From Maribacter litopenaei (GTDB lineage Bacteria > Bacteroidota > Bacteroidia > Flavobacteriales > Flavobacteriaceae): DNA of 64,000 bases. Below are positions 29,127 through 39,500 of the stretch, piece by piece. The position numbers and the translations under genes are program-made. The DNA lies in the NCBI RefSeq assembly GCF_025244665.1, contig NZ_CP104205.1, forward strand, positions 62,001-126,000, given 5' to 3'. How positions within the stretch are numbered: the stretch's first letter is position 1; each line of letters starts with the position of its first letter. Under the pieces are notes generated by a model. It ran no database searches, was not told the DNA's origin, and saw nothing but the letters and a program-made list of their open reading frames with translations.

Positions 29127-29558
29127 GAAAACAACCAACACAAAATGGGTGCTAGGCCACAAGGTGACGCCCCATGACACTACCGGGAATTATGACCTAA
29201 TGTTTGCAGAAACACCTGCTGGTGTGCAAGGTCACCTCCCCATGTGCACAATTCTTTTAAAGAATCATTTCTAATCATTGAGGGCGAAATGGAGTTTATG
29301 GTCAATGGTGAAGTTATGAATGTGAAGGCGGGAAGTTCTGTTGATATTCCGCCAAATACGTTGCACACTTTCGCCAACAGAAGTGAGAATACCTGTAAAT
29401 GGATAAACATACATAGCCCTAAAGGCTTTAGGGATTTTTTTGAACAATTGGGAGTTCCTGAAAATGAAGAAAATGCAGTTGAAAAGTCGGTTGCGCCTGA
29501 AATCATCAATAAGGTCATGGCTACTGCAGCTGATTATGATATGATTATTAAAATTTAG
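29125..29558 (+). CDS. Cupin-domain protein (frame-disrupted)
   Basis: Joined frames give about 144 aa with a single cupin barrel. The first cupin motif, after repair, reads PPPHVHNSFKESFLIIEGE (two His and a Glu for metal), and the second is IPPNTLHTFANRS. The frame breaks at about 29241-29245 (GGTCACCTCC, expected GGTCCACCTCC). The start ATG at 29125 begins in the second operator copy, so the leader is very short. It is probably the regulated target of the divergent TetR. Small cupins of this type include quercetin-dioxygenase-like proteins; the substrate is unknown. Confidence 0.75.
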
Positions 29559-29686
29559 GGTAGAAGGTTTTAGGCAAAAAGATTTTATTTGACTTTTTCG
29601 TTAGCAAACAGATAAAACCATTTGTTACTTTAATCCTATTTATCAAATGAGATAAAGCATATGTGAAATTCGAAGTGTATTGTAGA

Positions 29687-30127
29687 TTAAAAATTTAGGA
29701 GAACACGTTCCAGCCTATCAAAATTTTCTTCATTTTTGGGCTCGGCAAAGGGCCGTATTTTATCGCATTCCTCAACAGTTTTAAAAATCATCCGAAATGA
29801 TATCTCGCTTTTTGAATCGGAGATTTCTTTAAACCCCAATTCCATATCGAACAAGGGTTGGGAAATCCTTTTCCATCTCACAAGTTCATTCGGCTTTATA
29901 ATTTCAAAGACAGAGGCATTCTCATAGTTACCTTTTTCGGGGCCGTGCATGGTCAGAATCCAATTACCGCCAGGTTTTAGGTCAAATTCATGAATGGTGT
30001 TGGTAAACCTATGGGATCCCCACCAATTTTTTAGGATTGACGGCTCCGCGAATGCATTATATACTTTGGCTACGGGAAAATTTAAAATTCTTGAACTAAA
30101 AATTTCTAGATCGGAGGATGGGTTCAT
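29687..30127 (-). CDS. SRPBCC / AHSA1-like protein (146 aa)
   Basis: An intact START-like domain protein. The N-terminal pattern VAKVYNAFAEPSILKNWW and the later YENASVFEIIKPNELVRW are typical of activator-of-Hsp90-homologue (AHSA1) family members. The fold makes a hydrophobic ligand cavity; most bacterial members have unknown ligands. It is isolated, with spacers on both sides, and one side carries the palindromic repeat at 30181-30234. Confidence 0.85.
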   Translation of the reverse strand: MNPSSDLEIFSSRILNFPVAKVYNAFAEPSILKNWWGSHRFTNTIHEFDLKPGGNWILTMHGPEKGNYENASVFEIIKPNELVRWKRISQPLFDMELGFKEISDSKSEISFRMIFKTVEECDKIRPFAEPKNEENFDRLERVLLNF

Positions 30128-30180
30128 GGTATTTTATAGAATTTTAATTGATGCCGATGGCGTTACGGGTTCGCTATGAT

Positions 30181-30234
30181 TAGTTGCGGACTTTTCTTTT
30201 AGGCTGAGCGTAGCCGAAGCCAGGGAAATGTCCG
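30181..30234. repeat. Palindromic dispersed repeat, copy 1 (54 bp)
   Basis: This 54-bp element recurs at 31577-31630 in the same orientation with about eight mismatches. Its ends are inverted (GCGGACTTTTC against GAAATGTCCG) and the core contains GCTGAGCG-N-AGCCGAAGCC. The size, ends and intergenic position resemble REP- or MITE-like intergenic elements. Confidence 0.7.
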
Positions 30235-30312
30235 TCTGACCCTAAAGATAATTGATTGCAGGAATTTCCAAAATAGGCAAGAACAAGCAATTATTGATGG
30301 CCATTGTTGTAC

Positions 30313-30816
30313 TTAATTTTTATTTTCAAAATCGCCATCCTTTTCTAAGTGTTTTTTTCTTAAACTTTCTGCGTATTGAATAAAAGAGCCGTCAAAAAAT
30401 TGTTTATTAGGACTTTTTAAAAGTGCTCCAAAGCCAGGAGTTAGTACCATTCCATCAACTAATGATTTTCTAGATTCCCAACTTTTTTTACTCAACATTT
30501 TGTTTTCGTTCTGTAAAAATAGATTTTCAACGTGCCTTATTTCCGCAGCAAACAAGTGAAAACCATAATTATGTTCTTCTTCGGTCAAGGCATCTGGATT
30601 CGTTCGGAAAGTTGAAATTATTCTAGATGATTCCTTTGAAGAACCTAAACTTAGAAGTATATGAATATCTAGGGCCGCAATCTCATGAAAAGTTGAAGCT
30701 TGTGTTGCTTTCGTATTACTTCTTATTTGTAACCCAACAAAGATCAATGAAATAATAACAGCAAGGGCTGATATGATTTCAGCAATCAAAGCATATTCTT
30801 CAAGTATTTCTTTCAT
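30313..30816 (-). CDS. Single-pass membrane protein of unknown function (167 aa)
   Basis: I chose the ATG giving MKEILEEYALIAEI, because the upstream extension is polar and unlike the family. One membrane helix is clear (about residues 12-32, IISALAVIISLIFVGLQI), followed by a soluble helical domain (SNTKATQASTFHEI, HLFAAEIRHVENLF). This architecture, a short N-terminus, one helix, then a Q-I-R-x-N motif, occurs in a widespread bacterial family without known function. The gene lies between the two dispersed repeat copies with the next gene. Confidence 0.65.
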   Translation of the reverse strand: MKEILEEYALIAEIISALAVIISLIFVGLQIRSNTKATQASTFHEIAALDIHILLSLGSSKESSRIISTFRTNPDALTEEEHNYGFHLFAAEIRHVENLFLQNENKMLSKKSWESRKSLVDGMVLTPGFGALLKSPNKQFFDGSFIQYAESLRKKHLEKDGDFENKN

Positions 30817-30933
30817 AATTATCTTCTTTGGTTCTATTATTAAAAATTCAACATGATAATTTGCTTGGGGTAATTTTTCCCATTTTCTGAAATTAAGCAT
30901 GACGGCTTTGTATAAAATCCGTTTTAATGGTTT

Positions 30934-31533
30934 TTATACCTTGTTGGCATTTGTTTCATTTATTTTTATCCCGAAATATCCATTAATTACATAAAGGAAC
31001 ATTACAAGCAGCATTGCTTTTTGAGCTGTTGCTGGATCAATTATATTCAAAAATCCAGCTGTAAAAGAGAGAAAGGCTAGTGTTGCTAATATCAAGGCAG
31101 AAACCTTTAACCAATTATTTAAAACACGAGAGTTCCAATGCAAGATTATAAATCCTGCTAAGCTTACCATCATCCCGAAATTTACCATTTGATGCGCGCC
31201 CTTACCAATTAATGAACTAAATTCATAAGTAGCATTTGGCGTGATGCCAATACTAACTGGCATGGCCATGGCAAAAAACAATTGACCTACACCAATAATT
31301 ATAAATCCTGGATTTTTTGAGTATTTGGAAAAAAGAAATGATGAAATTGATAACAAGGTTGTCATCATTAATTCGGCTTTCCATTGATAATCATAGATTC
31401 CCCAGTTTTTTATAATAAAATCAAATCTCTCTTGTCCACCAGTTGGTGCATCTTTTAAGATGACGATGTAGAAAAAGCCTATTACTAATAAATAGAAGGA
31501 GGCAATTGTCCATAAATATTTAGCTAATTTCAT
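30934..31533 (-). CDS. Integral membrane protein of unknown function (199 aa)
   Basis: About six hydrophobic helices are visible (for example FYLLVIGFFYIVIL, LMMTTLLSISSFLF, GFIIIGVGQLFFAMAM, MMVSLAGFIILHW, LILATLAFLSFTAGFL, AMLLVMFLYVINGYFG). No catalytic motif or named family recognised. It is encoded 33 bases upstream of the single-pass gene's upstream start on the same strand, and the pair is flanked by copies of the palindromic repeat. It may be a recently gained accessory pair. Confidence 0.65.
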   Translation of the reverse strand: MKLAKYLWTIASFYLLVIGFFYIVILKDAPTGGQERFDFIIKNWGIYDYQWKAELMMTTLLSISSFLFSKYSKNPGFIIIGVGQLFFAMAMPVSIGITPNATYEFSSLIGKGAHQMVNFGMMVSLAGFIILHWNSRVLNNWLKVSALILATLAFLSFTAGFLNIIDPATAQKAMLLVMFLYVINGYFGIKINETNANKV

Positions 31534-31576
31534 TATAGTTCATGATTTTAAATAAATGCCTAAGGTTTTGTACCAT

Positions 31577-31630
31577 TAATTGCGGACTTTTCATGCTAGC
31601 TGAGCGAAGCCGAAGCCAGGAAAATGTCCG
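31577..31630. repeat. Palindromic dispersed repeat, copy 2 (54 bp)
   Basis: Second copy of the element at 30181-30234, same orientation. Ends GCGGACTTTTC and GAAAATGTCCG form an inverted pair. The two copies bracket 1.34 kb containing two membrane-protein genes. Confidence 0.7.
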
Positions 31631-31721
31631 GGAGAAATCGGGCCCTGTTAATGGTTGATTGGTTTAAATTTAGTTAGAATAAAGAAATGAATTATATCCA
31701 GTGTTGTACAGCGTTTTTATT

Positions 31722-32171
31722 TTATTCCACAATAAACTTCTCATAATTTTCGCGGATATATTCGATTTGTAAACTTTCCCAACTTTCAAAATCATAATAT
31801 TCTACGTCCAAATTGTCAAAATCGGGATTCCGTTTATTTTTAAATTCCGAATCCTGTTTTTTGAAAATCTCAATCGCCTTTTCAGTCAGAGTTGCGAAAT
31901 TTTTTGCGCCAATTCTTGTAAATCCGTTGACAGCTTCTTTTCCGTATTCAAGTCCGTTGTTCAGAAAGAATTGGTCGAATCCACCATTTTTTACTTCCGA
32001 ATCTAATGTCCAAATAACCAAAAAATCAGAAAGTGCTTTATCCGCTATGTCAAGACTTTCTCCGAAAGTGCCAAAATATAGTTCACAGGCTTTATCATAA
32101 ATCAGTTCAACTAACTCTTGGTCGGTCGAATTTTTCAGTTCCGCTATTCCATATTTTACTTTTCGAATCAT
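31722..32171 (-). CDS. DMP19/DUF4375-like protein (149 aa)
   Basis: An intact small helical, acidic protein. The segment VKNGGFDQFFLNN is the hallmark of the DMP19/DUF4375 family, and the following GFTRIGAKNFATLTEKAIEIF fits too. DMP19 was first described as a DNA-mimic protein, which bound a transcription regulator in Neisseria; the strongly acidic composition here is compatible. It is alone and flanked by spacers in the accessory stretch. The role in this organism is unknown. Confidence 0.75.
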   Translation of the reverse strand: MIRKVKYGIAELKNSTDQELVELIYDKACELYFGTFGESLDIADKALSDFLVIWTLDSEVKNGGFDQFFLNNGLEYGKEAVNGFTRIGAKNFATLTEKAIEIFKKQDSEFKNKRNPDFDNLDVEYYDFESWESLQIEYIRENYEKFIVE

Positions 32172-32242
32172 TTTGTTAAATGCTGTACAACAATTGTATA
32201 TGTGTACAATTACACATATTTCTTTTATATCTGTAATATAAA

Positions 32243-34028
32243 CTAATTCCCCGTAAAGTTGATCAGCTCCCTACGGTAGGCGGTCAATAATTTGGATTTG
32301 GACACAAAGCCCATGTACTTCCCGTCCTTGACCACCGGAAGGTTCCACGCCCCACTATCCTGAAATTTTTGCATGATGGCCTGCATATTGTCCTGGTCAT
32401 AAAAAATGATTTCAGGGGGCTTTTGCATAAAGGTGATGGCCTTGGTGCTTTTATAAAGCGCCGTATCGAACATAAACTCCCGTATATCGTCCAAAAGAAT
32501 AATGCCCACCAGAGCTTCATGGGCATCCACTACAGGAAAGATATTTCGGGTGGATTTCGCCACGGATTCATGCAACATTTCGCCCAAGGTCATGTGCTGG
32601 TTGACCGTTTTAAAATTCATTTCGATGAGGTCGTCCAGTTGCATAAGGGTAAGTACGGCCTTGTCCTTGTTATGGGTAAGCAAGTCGCCTCGTTCGGCCA
32701 GTTCCCGGGTATAAATGTTGTAGTCGATGGTGTTTTTGGTAATCAGATAGGAAATGGAGGCGGTAATCATCAAGGGCACAAAAAGGCCATAGCCACCTGT
32801 AATCTCCGCGATAAGGAATATAGCCGTTAAAGGGGCGTGTAACACCCCGGAAATCAACCCTGCCATACCGATCAGCGTAAAATTACTTTCGGAGACGGAG
32901 AAGCCCAATCCCGGATTATTGATGACCTTGGCCACTACATTGCCCAAAGCACTGCCCATGACCATGGTAGGGATGAAGATTCCACCTGCCCCACCGGCCG
33001 CCAAGGTCGTGGTCATGGCCACTGCCTTGAATATCGTAATGCCGAACAATAGGGCGATGACCACCCGGATATTGTCCATAAAGGCATCGAACGGGGTTTT
33101 TCCCAAAGCCTGGATATGATCCCCTATGAGCAGGCTGTTGATAAAGCTAAAACCTTCCCCATAGAGCGGGGGAATCATATATAGCATGATGCCTATGGCC
33201 AACCCACCCACCGAAGTCGGTATTTGGGGCTTTTAAGGGGTTTGAACAAGTTCAGGATACCAAAATACATTTTGGTAAAGTAAATGGAAGCTACCGCCGT
33301 TCCTACACCCAAAACGATGTAGAACAACGTGTCCTTGACCTCAAAGGCACGTGAAATATTAAAAGTGAACAAGACCTCGTTGCCCAAAAAGAAGTAGGAG
33401 GTAAGCACCCCGAAATAGAGGCCAACAAAAGGGGCAACATGGAAATCATGGTGAGATCCATGCTAAAGACTTCCACGGCGAAAATGATGGCCGCGATGGG
33501 CGATTGAAAGATCGAGGCAATGGCGCCTGCCGAGGCACAGGCAATCAAAAGGGAGCGTGTTTTGGCACTGATGTGGAACAAACGGCCCAAGTTGGAACTT
33601 ATGGCGGCCCCCGAAGCTACGGCTGGCCCCAATAGCCCAACCGAACCCCCAAAACCGACGGTCAACGGGGCGGCCACCAGTTGCGTCAAAATCTGTTTTC
33701 GGTCAATAATCCCCTTCTTTTTGGAAAGGGAGAAGAGGATGGAGGATACGGCATGTTTCAAGCGTTCCTTATGTACAAACTTTACATACAGGTAGACCAA
33801 GGTCAACCCGATGATGGGCAGTATAAAATACAATTGGTTACTGGAGAAAATGATACCGCGTTCCAGGGAGGCCTCAATAAAATAGGTAATGTTTTTAAGG
33901 GTTACCGACGCCGGACCTGCCAGCAGACCGACAATTACACTAAGGATATAGATGAACGTTTTCTCGGAAATATTTTTGTACCTCCAAATGAGCAAACGCT
34001 TTAAGAATGATTTGTTTTGGGTTGGCAT
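32243..34028 (-). CDS. CLC-family chloride channel/transporter with CBS domains (two frame disruptions)
   Basis: Joined frames give about 595 aa: a CLC membrane domain, then two CBS domains at the C-terminus (NFKTVNQHMTLGEML and IFYDQDNMQAIMQKF regions). The selectivity-region motif reads GSVGLLGP (residues 128-135), where most CLC proteins have a glutamate (GxEGP or GxEAP); this external gating Glu is replaced by Leu. The next motif FQSPIAAIIFAVEVF keeps the first Glu but not the second. Frame breaks at about 33410 (CCCCGAAA, expected CCCCAGAAA on plus) and 33212 (ACCGAAG, expected ACCAGAAG). The missing gate suggests channel rather than H+/Cl- exchange, as an inference. Confidence 0.88.
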
Positions 34029-34055
34029 TCCTGAAAAACTTCATTTAAAGGTATA

Positions 34056-34087
34056 TAAAAATCCCGCTTCTAAAAGCGGGATTTTTT
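34056..34087 (-). terminator. Rho-independent terminator after aspS
   Basis: Inverted repeat AAATCCCGCT / AGCGGGATTT around a TCTAAA loop, with A and T tracts on both sides. On the minus strand it follows aspS and precedes the CLC gene, so the two are probably separate transcripts. Confidence 0.8.
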
Positions 34088-34092
34088 ATTTC

Positions 34093-35845
34093 CTAAATAT
34101 CGAGTTTCAAATGAAGTTCCTCCAACTGTTCCGCATCGATAGGGGCGGGGGCATCTATCATAACATCCCTACCGCTATTGTTTTTGGGAAATGCGATAAA
34201 ATCGCGAATCGTTTCCTGCCCGCCCAAGATGGCTACCAATCGGTCCAAGCCAAAGGCAATTCCGCCATGGGGCGGAGCACCGTACTGGAAGGCATCCATC
34301 AGGAACCCGAACTGGGCCTTGGCCTCCTCTCGGGGTAAATCCTAAATGCTTGAACATGATGGATTGCGTCTCCTTGTCATGGATACGAATCGAGCCTCCA
34401 CCTATTTCGTTCCCGTTCAACACCAAATCATAGGCATTGGCACGAACCGCTCCCGGATCAGTATCCAACAATTCTAATTGACCGGGTTTAGGTGAGGTAA
34501 ACGGGTGGTGCATGGCATGATAATGTCCAGTTTCCTCATCCAATTCCAATAGCGGGAAATCGACTACCCACAACGGTGCAAATTCGTCCGGTTTCCGTAG
34601 TCCCAAACGTTGGGCCAGTTCCATACGCAAGGCACTCAATTGGGCCCTTACCCTATTGGTTTCCCCGGAAAGTACGCAAATCAAATCCCCTGGTTTGGCG
34701 CCGGTCACTTCGGCCCATTTGGCAAGGTCCTCCTGGTCGTAAAACTTATCTACAGAGGATTTGTAGCTACCATCCTCATTGCAACGGCTGTACACCATGC
34801 CCAGGGCACCCACTTGTGGTCGTTTGACCCAGTCAATGAGTTGGTCTACTTCCTTTCCGGTATAGGCGTTTCCACCGGGTACCGCGATACCCACCACCAA
34901 TTCTGCATTATTGAATACATTAAAGTCTTTATGTTGGGCGACCTCGTTCAATTCCCCGAATTCCATTCCAAAACGGATATCCGGCTTATCATTACCATAT
35001 TTCTTCATGGCCTCGTCAAAGGTCATCCTAGGGAATTTGTCAACTTCCACCCCGTTGATTTCCTTTAAAAGATACATCGTCAGCCCTTCAAAGACATTCA
35101 AAATATCTTCCTGCTCCACAAAGGCCATTTCACAATCTATTTGGGTGAATTCACGGTTGTCTATCGGCCCTTAGATCTTCGTCCCTAAAACACTTTACGA
35201 TCCGGAAATACTTATCCATACCACCCACCATCAGCAATTGCTTAAAGGTTTGGGGGGATTGGGGAAGGGCGTAGAACTGGCCTTCGTTCATTCGGCTAGG
35301 GACGCACAAAATCGCGGGCACCTTCTCGGGGTAGATTTGATCAAATAAGGGGTCTCTACCTCTATGAAACCTTGTTTCGACAAATAATTCCTCACCTCCA
35401 TGGTTACTTTACTCCTAAAGATAAGGTTGTTTTTTACGGGATTTCGGCGAATGTCCAGGTATCGGTATTTCATACGTAGGTCCTCACCACCATCGGTGTC
35501 GTTCTCAATGGTAAACGGGGGAGTTTTGGACGTATTTAGCACTACAAGCTCTTTTACCAATACTTCAATGGACCCCGTAGGTATTTTATCGTTTTTTGAA
35601 GCTCTTTCTATTACGGTGCCCTTCACCTGAATAACGAACTCCCTGCCAAGGTTTCGCGCATTTTCCAAAAGTTCGGAAGAAGTGCGATCCTCATCAAATA
35701 CCAATTGGGTAATCCCGTATCGGTCACGTAAATCTACCCAAACCACAAATCCCTTGTCGCGCGTCTTGTGTACCCATCCGGACAGAACGATATCGGTATT
35801 AATATGTGAATCCCTTAATTCCCCGCAGGTATGGCTTCTATACAT
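34093..35845 (-). CDS. aspS: Aspartate-tRNA ligase (four frame disruptions)
   Basis: This essential class II synthetase is about 583 aa when joined. Motifs are the N-terminal OB fold ([20 protein letters not shown]), motif 2 region [19 protein letters not shown] and motif 3 (GIAFGLDRL). Breaks lie near 35326 (plus TTCTCGGGG, extra base in CCGGA), 35297-35302 (an extra base in CCCTAGC), 35153 (TCACGG, extra base) and 34330 (CTCTCGGGG, extra base). Three of four are insertions into CCGGA read on the coding strand. Four breaks in an indispensable gene are the clearest sign of sequence error in this window. Confidence 0.92.
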
Positions 35846-35871
35846 AGTACTTATATTATAAAAAGAAAGGG

Positions 35872-35879
35872 CAAATTTA
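35872..35879 (-). promoter_or_regulatory. Possible -7 box of aspS (TAAATTTG)
   Basis: The minus strand reads TAAATTTG, matching TAnnTTTG, 27 bases before the aspS ATG. No TTG element is seen at the expected distance, so this is tentative. Confidence 0.35.
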
Positions 35880-36033
35880 AGAAGTATCGTTCGATTAGAA
35901 ATCTATTTATAGAATACCTTTTTCAAAATGTAAGGGAAGGTATAATTGTTAAAGTTAACAATGTAAAATACTAAAAAACAGTTAATTAAGCTTTCAATGT
36001 AAATTTAATGTTAAGTAAACGTTACCTAAATAT

Positions 36034-36063
36034 TGATTTATGGTAAGATAATTCTATATTTGT
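36034..36063 (+). promoter_or_regulatory. Bacteroidota promoter
   Basis: TTG at 36034-36036, a 19-bp spacer and TATATTTG at 36056-36063 match the primary-sigma promoter. It is 45 bases before the MORN-like gene at 36109. Confidence 0.65.
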
Positions 36064-36108
36064 AACGTTAATGTTATGTCGAAGGTACTTAATTAAAAAG
36101 TATATACT

Positions 36109-36455
36109 ATGAAACGTTTACTGATAATCGCAATTTTAGCATTTTCCTTTGGTGTAAATGCACAACAGATAGCTCCCAAGTTTGAAAAAGTAGGGGAAAA
36201 GGTGAAAGCGACCTATTTTCATGCCAATGGAGAAATTTCGCAACAAGGTTTTTTCCTAAATGAAAAATTACAGGGAGAGTGGACTATGTTCGATACCAAG
36301 GGTGAAAAGATTGCCATGGGTAACTATGATAAAGGTGTTAAAACCGGTAAATGGTTGTTCGGGAAGGCGATATCGTAAAAGAGGTCAATTTTGATAATAA
36401 CAGGATTGCCAGCGTAGAAAAAATGGATGCAAAGGAATCCGTCGTGACGAACTAG
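36109..36455 (+). CDS. Secreted MORN/YwqK-like small protein (frame-disrupted)
   Basis: A signal peptide (MKRLLIIAILAFSFGVNAQ) precedes repeated MORN-type units: YFHANGEISQQGFF, EWTMFDTKGEKIAMGNY and GKWLFWEGD. Joined length is about 115 aa, ending SVVTN. The frame breaks at 36359-36362 (TTGTTCGGGAAG, expected TTGTTCTGGGAAG), restoring the Trp of the last repeat. It has its own promoter and terminator. Single-protein MORN-like proteins of this kind are common in Bacteroidota; function unknown. Confidence 0.75.
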
Positions 36456-36475
36456 TGATTTCTTCTAAAAAATAT

Positions 36476-36507
36476 AAAGCCCGATACAACTGTATCGGGC
36501 TTTTTTT
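36476..36507. terminator. Bidirectional terminator
   Basis: Perfect 12-bp stem AAAGCCCGATAC / GTATCGGGCTTT, loop AACT, followed by a T tract on plus and an A-rich flank on the other side. It ends the MORN-like gene (+) and probably the RND operon (-). Confidence 0.85.
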
Positions 36508-36527
36508 GTTGTGTGCTATTTGTAGCA

Positions 36528-39500
36528 CTATTGCGAAATCAATGCACTTTCGTTTTTAACTTCTGCGGAACGAAGTCCCCTTAGCTTGATCTTGATTCTA
36601 TATACGATGTTGAACAACACCGGTACAATGATCAAGGTCAAGAAGGTAGCGACCAATAGTCCAAATATTACCGTCCAAGCCAAGGAATCGCGAACACTAC
36701 GTTGTCCCCCCCAATATAGATATGTGGGTTAAACTCTGAGAAAAGGGCAAAGAAATCAATATTCAATCCTATGGCCAATGGAATTAAACCTAACACGGTT
36801 GTAATGGCCGTTAGGATTACCGGACGCAATCGAGCCTTTCCACCTCTTACAATGGCCTCTGTGGCCTCAGATAGGGTCAATAAATCTTTATCATCCATTC
36901 CCAATTTCACCTTTTTTCGGTCTACCAAAATCTGGGTATAATCCAGCAGCACCACCCCATTGTTCACCACGATACCCGCCAGGGAAATAATTCCCATCAT
37001 CGTCATCATAATCACAAAGGACTACCCGGTAATCATCAATCCACCAAATACCCCGATAAAGCTTAGGAAAATAGCGATCATAATGATCAAGGGTTTGGAA
37101 ATTCCGCCAAATTGAAAGATAAGAATCAACATAATAAGGCCTAAACCGGAGAAAAAGGCCCCGATCAAGAACATTTGCTGCTTGTTCTGTTCCTCGATTT
37201 CACCCGTATAGTCCACCTTTATGTTATCCGGCATACCTTCAAACTGCTTCATTTCGTCTTGGATCTGGGCCACGATGGCCGCTGCATTGCCTCCGGCCTT
37301 TAATCCGAGTATACAGTTACTACTCGGTTTCCATCCCGGTGTTTTATGGCACTGAATCCGGAGGTATTGGTTTCCTTAGCCACGGCAGATATGGGGATCT
37401 CTTTGATCCGGCCACTGGCTGGATCTCTAAAAATGATATTCTGGTTGAACAAGGCACTTTTATTATACCTCAAATCCTCATTAAACCGTACGTTGATGTC
37501 ATAATCCTCCCCATCCTCTTTAAAAACCCCTGCTTTTTCGCCGAAAAGGGAACGACGTAATTGGTTACCAACCTGACCTACGGCCACACCCAATTCTCCC
37601 GCTTTTTCGCGGTCTACATTTACCCGCATGGCAGGTTTACTTTTGTTGACATCTATTTTCAATTCCTCGATGCCCTCAATGTTCTTGGTATTTAAGAAGT
37701 TGCGTATGTCCTCTGCCGTATTTATCAGTTGGTCATAATCCCTTCCTTCCAATTCAATATTGATAGGTGGACCTGCTGGCGGTCCGTTCGCCTCTTTTTC
37801 AACGGATATGGCTACCCCGGGATAGATTCCGGCCACGGCCTCCTGTACCCTGGCACGTATGTCCTCGGTATTCACTCCGTCACGGTATTTGAACTCCGCA
37901 AAGTTTACGGTCACTTTTCCCTTGTGTGGCATTTCTGCAGATGAACCACCGTCGGTCAATGGATTTCCGGCACCTTCACCCACCACCGATACGGCCGAGG
38001 TAACAATGAAGTTCTCCCCGTTCTTTTTATAGGCCGGGTCGTCCATGAGTCCGTATACCTGTTTTTCTACCTCCTTGGTAATCTCATTGGTCTTTTCAAT
38101 AGCGGTACCTTCCGGATATTCTATATAGACATAAATCTCGTTCGGGATATTGTCCGGGAAGAACTCTACTTTGGTTCGTCCGGTACCCAAGGACGCCCCA
38201 AAGAGCATGAATACGGCAATCAATAAAAGAAAAGTCAAACCAAAATACCAATATACGTTTCTACCTTTTAAGGCATGCACCAAGCGTCTTTCATACCAAT
38301 CCTCAAAACGGGACATGGTCCTCTTTTGAAAACGTATCGCCGCTCCCTTAATGACATATTTGTATACCCAAAACATGATAGCAGTAAGAATCATCACAGA
38401 TCCCAACCCGCGCATGGCTCCACCAAAAATCAATATTAAGGCACCAAGGCCTCCCAAAATGATGCTCAGGCGGATCAATTGCTTCCTTGTAAGCTCCTTT
38501 TCGCTGGTATTCATGAATTGGGAAACCAACATGGAGTTCATGAAAATGGCCACCAATAGGGAAGACCCCAATACAACGGAAAGCGTAATAGGGAAATATT
38601 TCATAAACTGCCCAAAGATACCCGGCCATAAGCCCGGAGGAACAAAGGCCGCTACGGTGGTAGCCGTAGAAATGATAATAGGATACGCTATTTCTCCAAT
38701 ACCCTTTTTGGCCGCTTCTATTTTGGGCATGCCCTCGTCCATAAGGCGGTACACGTTTTCCACAACTACAATACCGTTATCCACCAACATACCAAGACCC
38801 ATGATCATACCAAACAGGATCATGGTATTGAGCGTATATCCCAATGTAGAAAGAATCATAAAGGACATGAACATGGACATAGGGATGGCAAATCCAACAA
38901 AAAGAGCATTCCTAAATCCTAGGAAAAACATCAATACCGTTACTACCAGGATAATCCCGAAGATGATATTGTTTACCAAATCGTCCACTTGATTTAAGGT
39001 TCTCGTAGAAGAGTCGTTGGCGATGGATATGTGCAAATCGGCAGGAAAGTAGTTGGCCTGCTCCTGTTTTACGATTTCCTTGATCTTGTCCGCTGCGGAA
39101 ATGGCATTTCTACCAGCACGTTTCTTCACGTCCAACATCACCACATTGTCACCAAATTCCCTTGCATACGTAGTTTTGTCCTTCTCCTCAAAAGTGACTT
39201 CGGCAATATCCTTCAGGTAGACTGCTCCATTTTCGGATTTTACCACGAAATTGTTGAGGTCGCTAGGGTTTTCAATTTCACCCAAGACCCTAATAGTTCT
39301 CCGCTGTCCGCTAGCCTTTAAGTTTCCAGCAGAAATGGTCATATTACCGTTTCCGATAGCGTTCAACACATCTTGAAAGCTAATCTTGGCGGCCATCATT
39401 TTATAAATATCCACGGCAACCTCCACTTCTTTTTCCTGGGCGCCACGGATGTCCGCTTTTTTGATTTCACGGAAGGTCCTCTATTTCATCCTGCAGGTAT

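Noticed and set aside
37729..39321. Long open frames antisense to the RND pump, GMC genes and SusC
   Set aside because: They lack signal peptides, family motifs and spacing of real genes, and their composition mirrors the opposite strand; they are shadows of the real genes.
14703..39475. Programmed +1 ribosomal frameshifting at CCG-TGA or CCG-AGA (yicC, aspS, RND pump)
   Set aside because: The sites look like classic slippery Pro-stop codons, but the same extra base also occurs in other codon phases (GCC-GGA, GTC-CGG) and in mirror orientation, and comes with matching losses at CCAGA. That points to the DNA sequence, not translation.
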